Below are positions 55,397 to 64,000 of a DNA stretch of 64,000 nt, one piece after another. The notes under the pieces are model-generated. The model had not been told where the DNA came from, made no database searches, and saw nothing but the letters and a program-made list of their open reading frames with translations. Both the position numbers and the translations under genes were made by a program. This stretch comes from Reticulascus tulasneorum (taxonomy: Eukaryota > Ascomycota > Sordariomycetes > Glomerellales > Reticulascaceae). The stretch's first letter is position 1. Each line of letters opens with the position of its first letter. Where the stretch lies: NCBI GenBank assembly GCA_001557505.1, contig LSAX01000001.1:62001-126000 (forward strand), written 5' to 3'.

Positions 55397-56743
55397 ATGG
55401 ATCCGACTGACTGCCTAGATGTTCTGGCACAACAGCCAGGGCTCCAGATATATACCCAGATCTGCCTTTGCTTCCCGGTCAATGACGATACCTCTCATCC
55501 GAAGATCATTGATACCTTGACAAGCGGTCTTGAACGACTGCGCCTGAGCTTTCCATGGGTAGCAGGTAATGTCATCAACGAAGGCTCCAGCGACGGAAAC
55601 ACGGGCATTTTTAAGATTGTGCCATCCGGGAAAACTTCTCAACTAATCGTTAAGGATGTCAGAGACAACACCTTAGTGCCAACCATGAGCGCACTCCGAC
55701 GCGCCAATTTCCCCATCAGCATGCTAGACGAATCCATCTTTGCACCACGCAAAACTCTAGGGGATGAGGATGCACAGGAGATTTTCCTTGTCCAAGCCAC
55801 CTTCATCATTGGCGGTCTCGTGCTCACCTTCGTGGCCAAGCACAACACCATGGATATGACTGGCCAAGGCCAGGTCATTGATCTCTTTGCAAAGGCTTGT
55901 TGTAACGAACCATTTACGAGCGAGGAACTGTCATCTGGCAACCTGGCTCGGCGGGATATCATCCCGCTGCTGGAGGACTCTTATACTCCAGGCCCAGAGC
56001 TCGACAACCAGCTTGCGAAACCAAACTCGACCTATGGAGCGGCTGGCGGGTTGGTGGCTCCGAATTCTAGGTGGGCCAACTTCACCTTCGCTAGGTCCTC
56101 ACTCGCTACCTTAAAGACCATCGCCACGAAGAGCATCACTTCTCCTATAGCTTTCGTTTCCACCGACGACATTCTGAGCGCATTTGTCTGGCAATCGATC
56201 ATGCGGGTGCGCGCTCCTCGGTTAGATTTTAAAGTCGACGCAAAGTTTGCTCGAGCTATTGATGTACGGCGGTATCTAGATATCCCGCAGACATACCCGG
56301 GGCTTCTGCAGAACATGACGTATCACCAGTACCCGCTAGAGAAACTTATTGAGGAGCCGCTAGGTGCCATCGCCTCAGCTCTACGGTCACCTCTAGAACC
56401 AAAGTCCTCGATTCTTGGCCTGCAAACACGTGCCCTTGCAACCTACCTCAGCCGTTCGCCAGACAAAAGCATCATCTCCTTTACCGCAAGGCTTGACTTG
56501 TCTGTGGACATTATGCTTAGCTCATGGGCCAAATTGGACTGTTATGAGCTTGATTTTAACCTTGGACTGGGCAAACCTGAGTCTGTGCGAAGACCGCAAT
56601 TTTACCCCGTCGAGAGCTTATTGTATTTACTGCCCAAAACTCTAGACGGCGACATCACAGTTACAATGTGCTTGAGGGATGAGGATATGGAGAAGTTGAA
56701 AACCGATGTAGAGTTTGGAAGGTATGCAAAGCACGACGGCTAA
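55397..56743 (+). CDS. BAHD-type acyltransferase, trichothecene 3-O-acetyltransferase-like
   Basis: A single exon of 448 residues from the ATG at 55397 (strong AAAAATGG context). The open frame extends 42 codons further upstream, but family members begin close to DCLDVLAQQPGLQIYTQICL. The catalytic HxxxD is present in AKHNTMDMTGQG at about 148-152. The structural DFGWG-like motif appears as LDFNLGLGKPESVR at about 385. FVSTDDILSAFVWQSIMRVR is also typical. Enzymes of this family move acetyl or larger acyl groups from CoA to hydroxyls of secondary metabolites; the named relatives protect the producer by acetylating trichothecenes. No toxin-synthesis genes are visible here, so the real substrate is unknown. 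Confidence 0.85.
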   Translation: MDPTDCLDVLAQQPGLQIYTQICLCFPVNDDTSHPKIIDTLTSGLERLRLSFPWVAGNVINEGSSDGNTGIFKIVPSGKTSQLIVKDVRDNTLVPTMSALRRANFPISMLDESIFAPRKTLGDEDAQEIFLVQATFIIGGLVLTFVAKHNTMDMTGQGQVIDLFAKACCNEPFTSEELSSGNLARRDIIPLLEDSYTPGPELDNQLAKPNSTYGAAGGLVAPNSRWANFTFARSSLATLKTIATKSITSPIAFVSTDDILSAFVWQSIMRVRAPRLDFKVDAKFARAIDVRRYLDIPQTYPGLLQNMTYHQYPLEKLIEEPLGAIASALRSPLEPKSSILGLQTRALATYLSRSPDKSIISFTARLDLSVDIMLSSWAKLDCYELDFNLGLGKPESVRRPQFYPVESLLYLLPKTLDGDITVTMCLRDEDMEKLKTDVEFGRYAKHDG

Positions 56744-57512
56744 TTAACGCCACGATGATGAAGATCCAAAGCATCAATACAGTTTCCAGCTGCTCAACAT
56801 GGATTTGAACGATTTCTGGGATGGGACCATAATATAAGTGTGCAATTTGAAACGCATCTTATTTTGGATGGAAGAATTCCGCAAATTCCCCGGCTTCAGA
56901 TCGGCCGTCAGTAATATGGAAATACAGAGATTCAAATCGTTATCAACCAGATCGGATATATATATAGCAAAGAAGTAAATGGAGAAGATGCTGGCACTCA
57001 TTATACATATCAGCTTGTGCTGCCGACTGTTGATCAAGCCGCCTAAATATCAACAACTGTACGTTGAACATAGCAATCACTGATATGAGCAACATTTGCA
57101 ATCACAGAGACCCGCTAATTGCGATTAGGATATGATGCCGTACTCAGAAAACAAGGATCCCGCTTTCATTTCAATAGCCAACAGCCAGAAGGCCAAATGG
57201 TAAAGCTAATGCTATTTAAATATAAATGTGACAGAAGCATTGTAATGATGAAAAAACTGCTCAGCATCTTATACCCTGACTAATCTAGGGACTTATCCCG
57301 TTGACGGCGGAATGGTGCATGTACCCTGCAGTGCATGCCTCTCGTTAAAGATCTGCAGCAAACATCGCCACGACCCTGCAGGCGTGAACCAACAAAAAGG
57401 AGCCAAGCAGCCGACCAGGCGAACCTGATGCGGCGACCGAATTACCTGGGACGCGAGTACTATCGCCCCTAACATCGAAAGCCTTGGTCTCGCTTTCTCA
57501 TGCTCACCATGA
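56744..57512. other. intergenic, AT-rich
   Basis: About 770 bp downstream of the acyltransferase, AT-rich and without supported genes. Confidence 0.45.
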
Positions 57513-58001
57513 TGCCAGAATCGAAACCTACGCGGCCCCGGCGATGGTTCCGGGCATGGCCAATCCGGTCAGCCAAAATCCAACAACTCTATCAGCGGCT
57601 CTCCACGGCTCTCCAAACGGCTCTCCAAAGGGCCAGTCCCACGAAAAACGGGCGCCAGCCCGGCCGATGGAGCAGACAGATCTGCGATTGACACATATAC
57701 ACAACCGGAAATCTTACGCTCAGGGGATGTGCAATGGAGCGCGACGCCGCCTCGCGTTCTGCGCCCGGGCGATTTTGACGAAGATGGGCGTCTCAAGGAC
57801 GACGGCCGAAGACTGTACATTATTTAGCCGCGAGATGCTATGGATGATGAGATGAACGAGACAACGTATAACCAGCTCGTGGCTATCGCCAGCTCTTCTC
57901 CCATCAGAACGAGCGCCAGCCATACGCTGGGGATCAACTTCTGGGAAACTAGGCTTACCGCTGAGGAGTTAGCTAAAGCGCGCAATATTCCCGAGGTATA
58001 G
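57513..58001 (+). pseudogene. coding-like island with an in-frame TAG
   Basis: One frame is open from 57513 to a TAG at 57825-57827 and again to the TAG at 57999-58001. It has no ATG at its start. The composition is protein-like and GC-richer than the flanks: SGSPRLSKRLSKG (from a threefold CGGCTCTCCA-type repeat at 57594-57627), then SGDVQWSATPPRVLRPGDFD, DGRLKDDGRRLYII. After the stop come PRDAMDDEMNETTYNQLVAI and GINFWETRLTAEELAKARNI. It looks like the 3' end of a broken gene, or exons of one that I cannot join. No family recognised. Confidence 0.3.
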
Positions 58002-58321
58002 TCTAATGCTATCAAGGATGAATGATGAGCTGACGCTAGTCTAGGTCGCAACCATATATCTAAATGATGGGATAGCAGAGGATCCTTTCTGATAGACTAA
58101 ACATACCACCATTACTAGAAAAAGGGGTATCCTTTTCGTACCTGTTAGTATGAAGAGTTGCCATTTTATATCGTAGCGGGCAGAAGGAGAAAAGGTATTT
58201 GATGTGGAATTCACTAAAGAGAAGCGGATAGGGATGCTCCTGGCGTGCTTTCGTATTAATGGTATTCGTGGCAAGGTGGTCTCCGATTCACGATCCTAGT
58301 CTATGTCCGGATTACGCTAAT
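58002..58321. other. HET gene 3' region
   Basis: About 320 bp; nothing beyond presumed 3' sequence. Confidence 0.4.
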
Positions 58322-60103
58322 CTACTCTAATTTTATGTCTTCCGTCGCCGCCGTTTCTGACGCGAGGCCCTCGCCGTCCATGAATCCGTGAAGGTAACAC
58401 TCCCCGACCAAATTGTAAGTCCCCTTCCCAGTCGGTCGGATAACGAAAGGAACTTCGGCACCTACCAAGACGCAAATTCGATCTCCAACTTCGGTACCTG
58501 CAGGAACCTGCCCAAGGGTTTCTCCGACAGTGGAACAAAATCGACGAGCCAAGGCAAACGCCGAAATCGACTGTTCAATCATAGAACCGTACTTCACAAC
58601 CCCTTCGCGACCCCGTGGGGGACTAACATCGCGGCACACGTCTGATAGGAAGTCCATGTAGTCGGATACTGCAGCGACTGCGTCTTCAGGCACTCGGTCT
58701 CTCATGCCACTAATCTCGCACATGAGCGTCCGTGCGAAAGACGAATTTTTCTCTGGAGGTAGATTATTGCCAGCTCCTCCAGCGGCAACGTCCCTTCCAT
58801 TTTCAAGCCAGTATAAGAACTGAAGTTGATTAGCTTTGAGAAGCTTTTGCTCCGCAGTCATCTCAGAATTCTCTACTTCCGGCAATGGAACGCTACGGAA
58901 GGACGGGGCGAGGGCTTTGACGGTGTCGACAATGACTCCCTCACAATGCAAGAGGTTTCCATCATCTGAAACCCAGGCAGCCGGCTCCTCCTTGCCACCA
59001 GCAAAGAACTGCTGCTCCCGAATGCTATAGCTGACTAGAGTTGCAAAGTCGCCTTGGCGAGTGAGGTCTGGAACCCAGGAAGGGAGCGATAGTTGCGGCG
59101 CCAGAGGTCTCTCCTCGAACATGACCCTCGGCGCTACGCCGAGGATCTTCAAGCTCTTCAGCTCAACTATGCACAGCGCGGCGAATTGCTTGAAGACCTC
59201 GTCTATTTGTAAAGTGTAATCGGGCTCAAGCGATAGGTTCTTGTGCAGTGCAAGAAGGCCGTACACTTGGTCTCTCGGTTCGGTGCACAGAAAGTTTGGA
59301 GTGGCCAGAACCAAGTCGAGCAGAGTCAGCCGATCGATATAGTGCTGGATCGTATGAATCATCGCAGCATTGTGAATCGCTTTCCCGGAATTGGCTATCC
59401 CTAGCGAGCAAGTCTGGAATGCAAGCTGGCCAAGAGGTTTCCACGCAATTTCAAGGCTTCCGCAAGACATCGTCACGTCTTTAGCCAAGATGACCTCTTG
59501 GATAACCCATTTCCGTTGAAACCAGGGACGCTCGACGAGGCTTCTCAGACTCGACCAGTCGTGGGTAATATGGTTCGGCTTTCCCGCCTTCCTGCGTGTT
59601 TCCGCATCAACGATGAGCGACTGCGAATCCTCGCGAAGCTTCTGCGCGTCGTGCGTTTCAGGAGGTAGGAAGTCAAGTGCTGTGCTGATGGACTCGTTCA
59701 CGCCGTCCACGCCTGACATGTCTTCACCGAGCCAAATTAGAACACGGCTGGCTTGCGAGTATATCGCGGGCATGAGCAGCACTTGTTGCCCCCGTTCAGC
59801 GATATCCATTTGATTGATGCACACCGCATCAGCCCAGAGCGTCCGTGGTTGGTCGGTCAGACGGAAATGCTTCAATGCAATGAACAGACTTGAGGGGATT
59901 TGGATTTCTTTCCCGTCGCAATATACCACATGAGTGTCATTCGCATCCCCCCAGCAGTAGGAAAGTGCCTCGTATGTAGGATTTTGATCGAACGAGACCT
60001 GGGTAAGCGAAAAATGCACGTCATCTGTTTCATTCTGAGGCTGAAGTTGCAACAGCCTTATCATCCCAGGGCCATCGAAGGCCCGGTAGTCATATGTAGT
60101 CAT
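58322..60103 (-). CDS. HET-domain (heterokaryon incompatibility) protein
   Basis: An intronless gene of 593 residues. The HET domain lies near the N-terminus: TYEALSYCWGDANDTH (about 43-58), LWADAVCINQMDIAERGQQV, MPAIYSQASRVLIWLGED. The middle contains SSLRSLVERPWFQRKWVIQE and AKDVTMSCGS, found in many HET proteins, and RDQVYGLLALHKNL with DYTLQIDEVFKQFA. The C-terminus ends GTYNLVGECYLHGFMDGEGL, the common closing motif of this class. HET-domain proteins mediate non-self recognition and regulated cell death when hyphae fuse. No partner NLR or prion-motif gene is visible next to it. Confidence 0.93.
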   Translation of the reverse strand: MTTYDYRAFDGPGMIRLLQLQPQNETDDVHFSLTQVSFDQNPTYEALSYCWGDANDTHVVYCDGKEIQIPSSLFIALKHFRLTDQPRTLWADAVCINQMDIAERGQQVLLMPAIYSQASRVLIWLGEDMSGVDGVNESISTALDFLPPETHDAQKLREDSQSLIVDAETRRKAGKPNHITHDWSSLRSLVERPWFQRKWVIQEVILAKDVTMSCGSLEIAWKPLGQLAFQTCSLGIANSGKAIHNAAMIHTIQHYIDRLTLLDLVLATPNFLCTEPRDQVYGLLALHKNLSLEPDYTLQIDEVFKQFAALCIVELKSLKILGVAPRVMFEERPLAPQLSLPSWVPDLTRQGDFATLVSYSIREQQFFAGGKEEPAAWVSDDGNLLHCEGVIVDTVKALAPSFRSVPLPEVENSEMTAEQKLLKANQLQFLYWLENGRDVAAGGAGNNLPPEKNSSFARTLMCEISGMRDRVPEDAVAAVSDYMDFLSDVCRDVSPPRGREGVVKYGSMIEQSISAFALARRFCSTVGETLGQVPAGTEVGDRICVLVGAEVPFVIRPTGKGTYNLVGECYLHGFMDGEGLASETAATEDIKLE

Positions 60104-60663
60104 AACGTTGGCTGATCTTATTTGACGCGCCGGCAGAGTAGAACGGTCAACGGCGGCGGGCAGATACCAAAGAAGAGGGAGAAGAGGGAGAAGAGGGAGA
60201 GGAGGTTAGAGGAGAAGTCCCTCATCTTAAGTTTCATGAGAGAGCGAGGTGGCGAACAAGCTGTATTTAGATGTTCTCCTCGCAGCTGAACGAGCTAGAA
60301 AGGGAGCTAACTGCCAATTAGACTTGCGACGTGGGGATAGTTTTGGCGGAGCAATATTATTAGTCCGGATCTGGACTTAGCTCTGTACCTTTCACAGTGC
60401 ACCCGAGTAGTATGCTCGAAAATTCCGTTTGATATGCTGGTTTTCCAAATTGAAAAGGTAGCTAAGCCGCTAAGCATCTATAGTTATGGTGGGTCGTAGG
60501 ATAAAATTGTGAAGGCTGGCTCTAGCATCGCACCTCACGTAATGCTCCTATACTAGTGAGAGCGAGCCCCCATATATAGACTTGCCCAAGTTGAAGTGCG
60601 TACAGCTATCGGCCGAAGATACGTCGAAGAAACCGGTCCTTGGCCATTCTGCACCGCTAGCTA
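60104..60663. promoter_or_regulatory. HET promoter and bHLH 3' region
   Basis: About 560 bp, AT-rich, containing the purine repeat listed next. Confidence 0.5.
60171..60197 (+). repeat. 9-bp tandem purine repeat in the HET promoter
   Basis: Three exact copies of AGAAGAGGG, followed by a decayed AGAGGAGG unit, 68-94 bp before the HET start codon. Confidence 0.85.
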
Positions 60664-61428
60664 CTAGTACTGCAGCCGACCTATAGTCTCCGTGAGATCC
60701 TTTTTTTTCGCCTCCAGCCTCTCGCGCTCCCTCTCTAGTATGTTAATCCTCTCCCTTGCAAGGTCAAGAACATCCCCCTTGCTAACCCGGCTTTCTAGCC
60801 TACTCTTGTTGTCTGCCCCACCCCCAACAGAGTCTCCAACAGAGTACGTCTCTGTGACGCTGTGCTCTATGGGAGGAAGAATGGCAAGTAGCTGCTCAAA
60901 ATGTGCATTGAGTCTCTTTCGGTATTGCTGCTCGACTTGGTTGTGCAGAGCGCGCAACTGGACTTCCTGCAGAGTTCCAGCGTGTTTGTGGGCCGGGCGC
61001 CTTGTTGTACCAGCTGTGGTGCGCAGTCGAGACTTGTATCTCCGTGGGTGAGATGGCGAGCTGGAAGAAGAGCTTGCAGACGAAACAGAAGCTCCATCAT
61101 TGGTATGTACTGATCGATGTGAGTCTCGCATGGATCCTCGCTTCTCTGGGGCGAGGTCTATGCTGCTGGTTTCGATATATCCTGATCGTAACGATGATCT
61201 CGGAAAGTAGTACGATTCCGTAGTCATGGTAGGAGTAGGAGACTGGATCGACCATGAATTGCTTTTGCTAGAATCTTGCTGCGCACACCCGGAGCAGGGC
61301 AAATTGTCTAAGGCCAGAGCGGTTGGAAAGTACGATTCGACCTGCGACGTGGAGATATAGTCCAGAGTTGTAGTAATATGCCCAGTCCCGGAGCCATCAC
61401 TGTACGTCACGCTACCCATCGGATGCAT
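60664..61428 (-). CDS. bHLH transcription factor
   Basis: A single exon of 254 residues. The first 140 residues are low-complexity (Ser, Thr, Tyr) with a serine run (ASVSSASSSSSSPSHPRR). The C-terminal third is a basic helix-loop-helix: basic region and helix 1 RALHNQVEQQYRKRLNAHFE with QLLAILPP, a loop of about 30 residues rich in Ser and Gly, then helix 2 SRVSKGDVLDLARERINILE running into the coiled ERERERLEAKKKDL. The H-N-x-V-E-x-x-Y-R-x-R pattern predicts E-box binding as a dimer. An in-frame second Met lies at residue 4. It neighbours the HET gene in the same direction. Targets are unknown; a local regulatory role is only a guess. Confidence 0.9.
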   Translation of the reverse strand: MHPMGSVTYSDGSGTGHITTTLDYISTSQVESYFPTALALDNLPCSGCAQQDSSKSNSWSIQSPTPTMTTESYYFPRSSLRSGYIETSSIDLAPEKRGSMRDSHRSVHTNDGASVSSASSSSSSPSHPRRYKSRLRTTAGTTRRPAHKHAGTLQEVQLRALHNQVEQQYRKRLNAHFEQLLAILPPIEHSVTETYSVGDSVGGGADNKSRLESRVSKGDVLDLARERINILERERERLEAKKKDLTETIGRLQY

Positions 61429-63600
61429 TGTATGTGCAGTCGGTATTGGTTGACGTGGCCGCTAACGATCTAGGTTGGTTCTTCGACTAGATCTTCCGAG
61501 TTCAGTTGAAACTAGTGACTGATAGAGGACTATTTAGGAGAACGAGGCCCAGATATCTCTCAGCAGGTAATAATTATGCAGCAGATCTTTAGATGTTTGC
61601 ACAAGCCTTATTCGCTATGATACTTTAGCTTGTAGCCTAATGCCTTTGGATTCAAGACTGGAGATTCCCCGATTGGCGTGAGTAATGCGACACCGCCATG
61701 AGAAGCAGCTGTATTCGCAACCTTGCATCAACTCGTACGTTGTGGCTGGCTCCTGTAACCTCGACAGACCAATCGCAACGGACCCGACGCCGCGGTGAGA
61801 TCATTTGGCCGGCAATAGCACCGGAAACTCGATCCCAGAGCCAGGACAAGCTGCATATCCCATGACTGCAGGGAGTTCACCTGGATGTGCGTAGCAACTT
61901 GCTGCAGCTCTGCAGGTGTGGGCTGATGGCCGACAAGAATCGGACGACAGAAATTGCTTCTGGAAACGTCTAGACTTCGACGTCTGGATGGAAGTGTGGA
62001 GGGTTGTCACCGGGCCGCATACATTGGGAGAGAAGAGATCTGCTAACTGCTGGCTCTTCTCAGCAATGCTTCATTCCAGCCGCTTCTGATTGGCTCCGTT
62101 GGGAACGATGCACAAAGTGAGCCCACATACCGAAAGTTGGCCGAAGAAAGCAGGTCTGGACCAGTCTTTGGGTCAGCTCGAGTTCTGCACCACGCCACAT
62201 TCGGCAACCTGGTGTCTTGACACTGCATATCTTCCCGAGGGATTGGATTCATATTACGATGATGCCGACTGTACGTTGTCATCAGCCGGACGATGTCCGC
62301 TGTGTCTCAATATCTGCCGGGGTTCCATGTGGCAACCACGTTTCTCTTCCGAACGGGGTTTACTGTGGTCTGTGGCTGCTGTCCCAGCTGAACTTGAACA
62401 ACGCAACCTCGGAACGAGGTTCGTGATCCTGGTCTTGGTTTCCAGGTTCTCCGAGACCAGGAAGAGCATGTCTCACCATTCGCTTGAAACTCCCAATTAC
62501 TTATGGGCTCTATTTACGGCCATACCCGCTGTTGTGTCCTAGATTATGATATCTTCGCGATCCCGGTTGCCTTGGCATATTCGAGGAAGAACCTGATCAG
62601 AAAATATCAAGGCTGAGTAGATATGCCAATGAGATTCGTTGTCCCTAGGCCGACAGTGGTCTCGAATTGTCGATGGGCGAGACAGTCACTACAGGGGTTT
62701 TGTCAAGATTTGCGTGGTTTGGGAACAACGAGTTGGTTCGGACTCGCCTGTTCGCGGTGGTTTGACTACACCTGGTACCGATGACACTACTCAGATAATG
62801 CGTGGGCGGGAATGGGAGGCGACTAAAAGTCCCACGGGTTTTGACGTTCATCCGTTCAGTTAGACGGCCTAATTGCCTTAGCATGAGTTTATTTCGTCTA
62901 ATGCTCCCAAATGACAGAGCAATACCACCACCCCACACCATGGCCGGTGGTGCCAGCTGATGCAGGTGTTGAACCCATGATCATGCTCAATGAGCGTATC
63001 AGGGCCTAGACGAGAGGTCGCGGCCCAAGTCCATGACCTGCCACTGGCCAGTATTGGGCTACCGAGCGCAACCCACATTGGCTAACAACGCCAGATCAAT
63101 CACTTATCGGCCAAGCTGAGCTTAAATATAGCCTACTAGACATGGGGTCAGAAACGGTATATACGTTGGGCACGCGCCCGGATACCCGAAGACAGATCTT
63201 TCGATTACATTTACAGCAAACTACCCCTAGACTGGGTACAGAGCGCGGTGTGAAAAGCGCACGTGAAAGCACACGAGCACATCGGCATATTTTGGAGGGC
63301 ATCACACAAGGAGCGGAAGGTTTATTACGTGTCGGACTCGCAGGTATACAAGATGGCGCGGCGCAGGTCTGTGGAGAGGGAGAGTTGGCCAGACATTTGA
63401 GGTAATCTAATCCAACCGATACTAATAGCAATTCCCAGCACATTTGGTCTTTTAAATGACTTTTCCGTCGAAAGCTGCTCCATCCGTCATCTATTCTAGG
63501 AGAAAAGGCCAAGCGAAGAAAACGCAACACTTGAGGGTTACATTGGCGAAACTGCAGTGCCCTATCACCTGCTGAAGCGCAAGCGCAAGCGCGCTGTTGC
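61429..63600. other. intergenic, 2.2 kb
   Basis: No gene supported. The frames at 62090-62542 and 63142-63405 have no family character. Contains the paired hairpins listed next. Confidence 0.45.
62405..62460. repeat. two adjacent inverted repeats
   Basis: AACCTCG-GAA-CGAGGTT at 62405-62421 is a perfect 7-bp stem with a 3-nt loop. CTGGTCT at 62429-62435 pairs with AGACCAG at 62454-62460 over an 18-nt loop. Confidence 0.6.
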
Positions 63601-63887
63601 TCAATCCTCTTCGTCGGCGTCGACAGCGACCGCTGGGGCGGCGGCGCCGTTGGTACCGGCGGGTGCATCGGTGGCCTTGATGCTGGCCTTGACTGGAAGG
63701 TCGTCGACGCCGTTTGCCTCGTCTTCCTCCTCGTCGGCGTCGGGATCTTCAGCGTCTTCCTCGACGTCGTCGTCCGCCTCTTCCTCCTCTTCCTCCTCTT
63801 CGTCCTCATCAGCAGCATCGACCTTGCCGCTGACCTCTTCGGCCGGAGCAGTGTCGGTCTTCCGCTTCTTCGGTGGAGGGGCTTTGT
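63601..63887 (-). CDS. acidic nuclear protein, last exon only
   Basis: The final exon of a gene whose 5' part is outside the window. The acceptor at 63888 is preceded by GCTGAC and GAACTGCAG, both good intron signals, and the exon starts in phase needing one base from the previous exon. It encodes about 95 residues: an NLS-like KAPPPKKRKTD, a very acidic core (DEDEEEEEEEEADDDVEED, then DPDADEEEDEANGVDD) and an Ala-rich end. Such tails occur in histone chaperones of the Chz1 or nucleoplasmin kind and in other nuclear proteins. Without the N-terminus no family can be named. Confidence 0.6.
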
Positions 63888-64000
63888 CTGCAGTTCACAC
63901 AAAGTCAGCAACATGTTCAACGCATATCGTTCCAACGCCTGCCCTGCCCATGCAAAACTGAATAGACGGGTGGAGAAGCGACGCGGGTTCGGAGTATAGC
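63888..64000 (-). other. intron of the acidic nuclear protein, partial
   Basis: No good donor is visible before the window edge, so the intron probably continues beyond it and is at least 113 bp long. Confidence 0.45.

Noticed and set aside
62090..62542. 150-codon plus-strand frame
   Set aside because: Composition is not protein-like, and it competes with open frames in other phases across the same DNA.
63557..63961. Plus-strand Ser-rich 134-codon frame
   Set aside because: It is the complement of the acidic exon of the nuclear protein on the minus strand.

Overview
The window is nuclear DNA of a filamentous ascomycete (Pezizomycotina). The evidence is gene content (SSF1, BRF1, RRP3, PGK1, SEM1, CWF19, a HET-domain gene, an AA14-type lytic polysaccharide monooxygenase), many short GT-AG introns of about 47-84 bp with CTAAC/CTGAC-like branch sites, and compact single-gene units on both strands. 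The species cannot be fixed by eye; a Sordariomycete or related class is a reasonable guess. All exon coordinates were derived by hand from splice consensus, reading phase and family conservation. There was no transcript support.

Layout. 0-9 kb: the 3' part of SSF1 (60S ribosome assembly), a CRF1-type transcription factor on the minus strand with a long upstream open frame in its leader, and a kinesin-6-like motor. 9-25 kb: a four-helix membrane protein, a large disordered alpha/beta hydrolase, a sterol-desaturase-like membrane protein, IML2, and an aminoglycoside-phosphotransferase-like kinase with a 15-codon first exon. 25-37 kb: BRF1, a DUF1349 protein, a BTB protein, a six-exon polytopic membrane protein and the rRNA helicase RRP3. 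38-41.7 kb: a secreted AA14-like LPMO with a 16-nt microexon, an aldo-keto reductase and a HIT hydrolase. 42-51.2 kb: a dense housekeeping run of RPB12, NPA3/GPN1, CWF19, an Mpv17/PMP22 protein, PGK1 and SEM1.

From about 51.3 kb to 63.5 kb the character changes. Genes become sparse, the DNA between them looks more AT-rich by eye, and the genes are of accessory type: a type II membrane glycosyltransferase-like protein, a BAHD acyltransferase of the trichothecene 3-O-acetyltransferase type, a HET-domain protein and a bHLH transcription factor. A GC-richer, coding-like island with an in-frame TAG also lies there. The window ends in the last exon of an acidic nuclear protein.

Several genes act in one process. 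SSF1, RRP3 and the CRF1-like factor concern ribosome production. BRF1, RPB12 and NPA3 concern RNA polymerase assembly or use, and CWF19 acts in splicing. They are single transcription units, but RPB12, NPA3 and CWF19 are direct neighbours. I found no rRNA, no convincing tRNA, no CRISPR array and no intact transposon.
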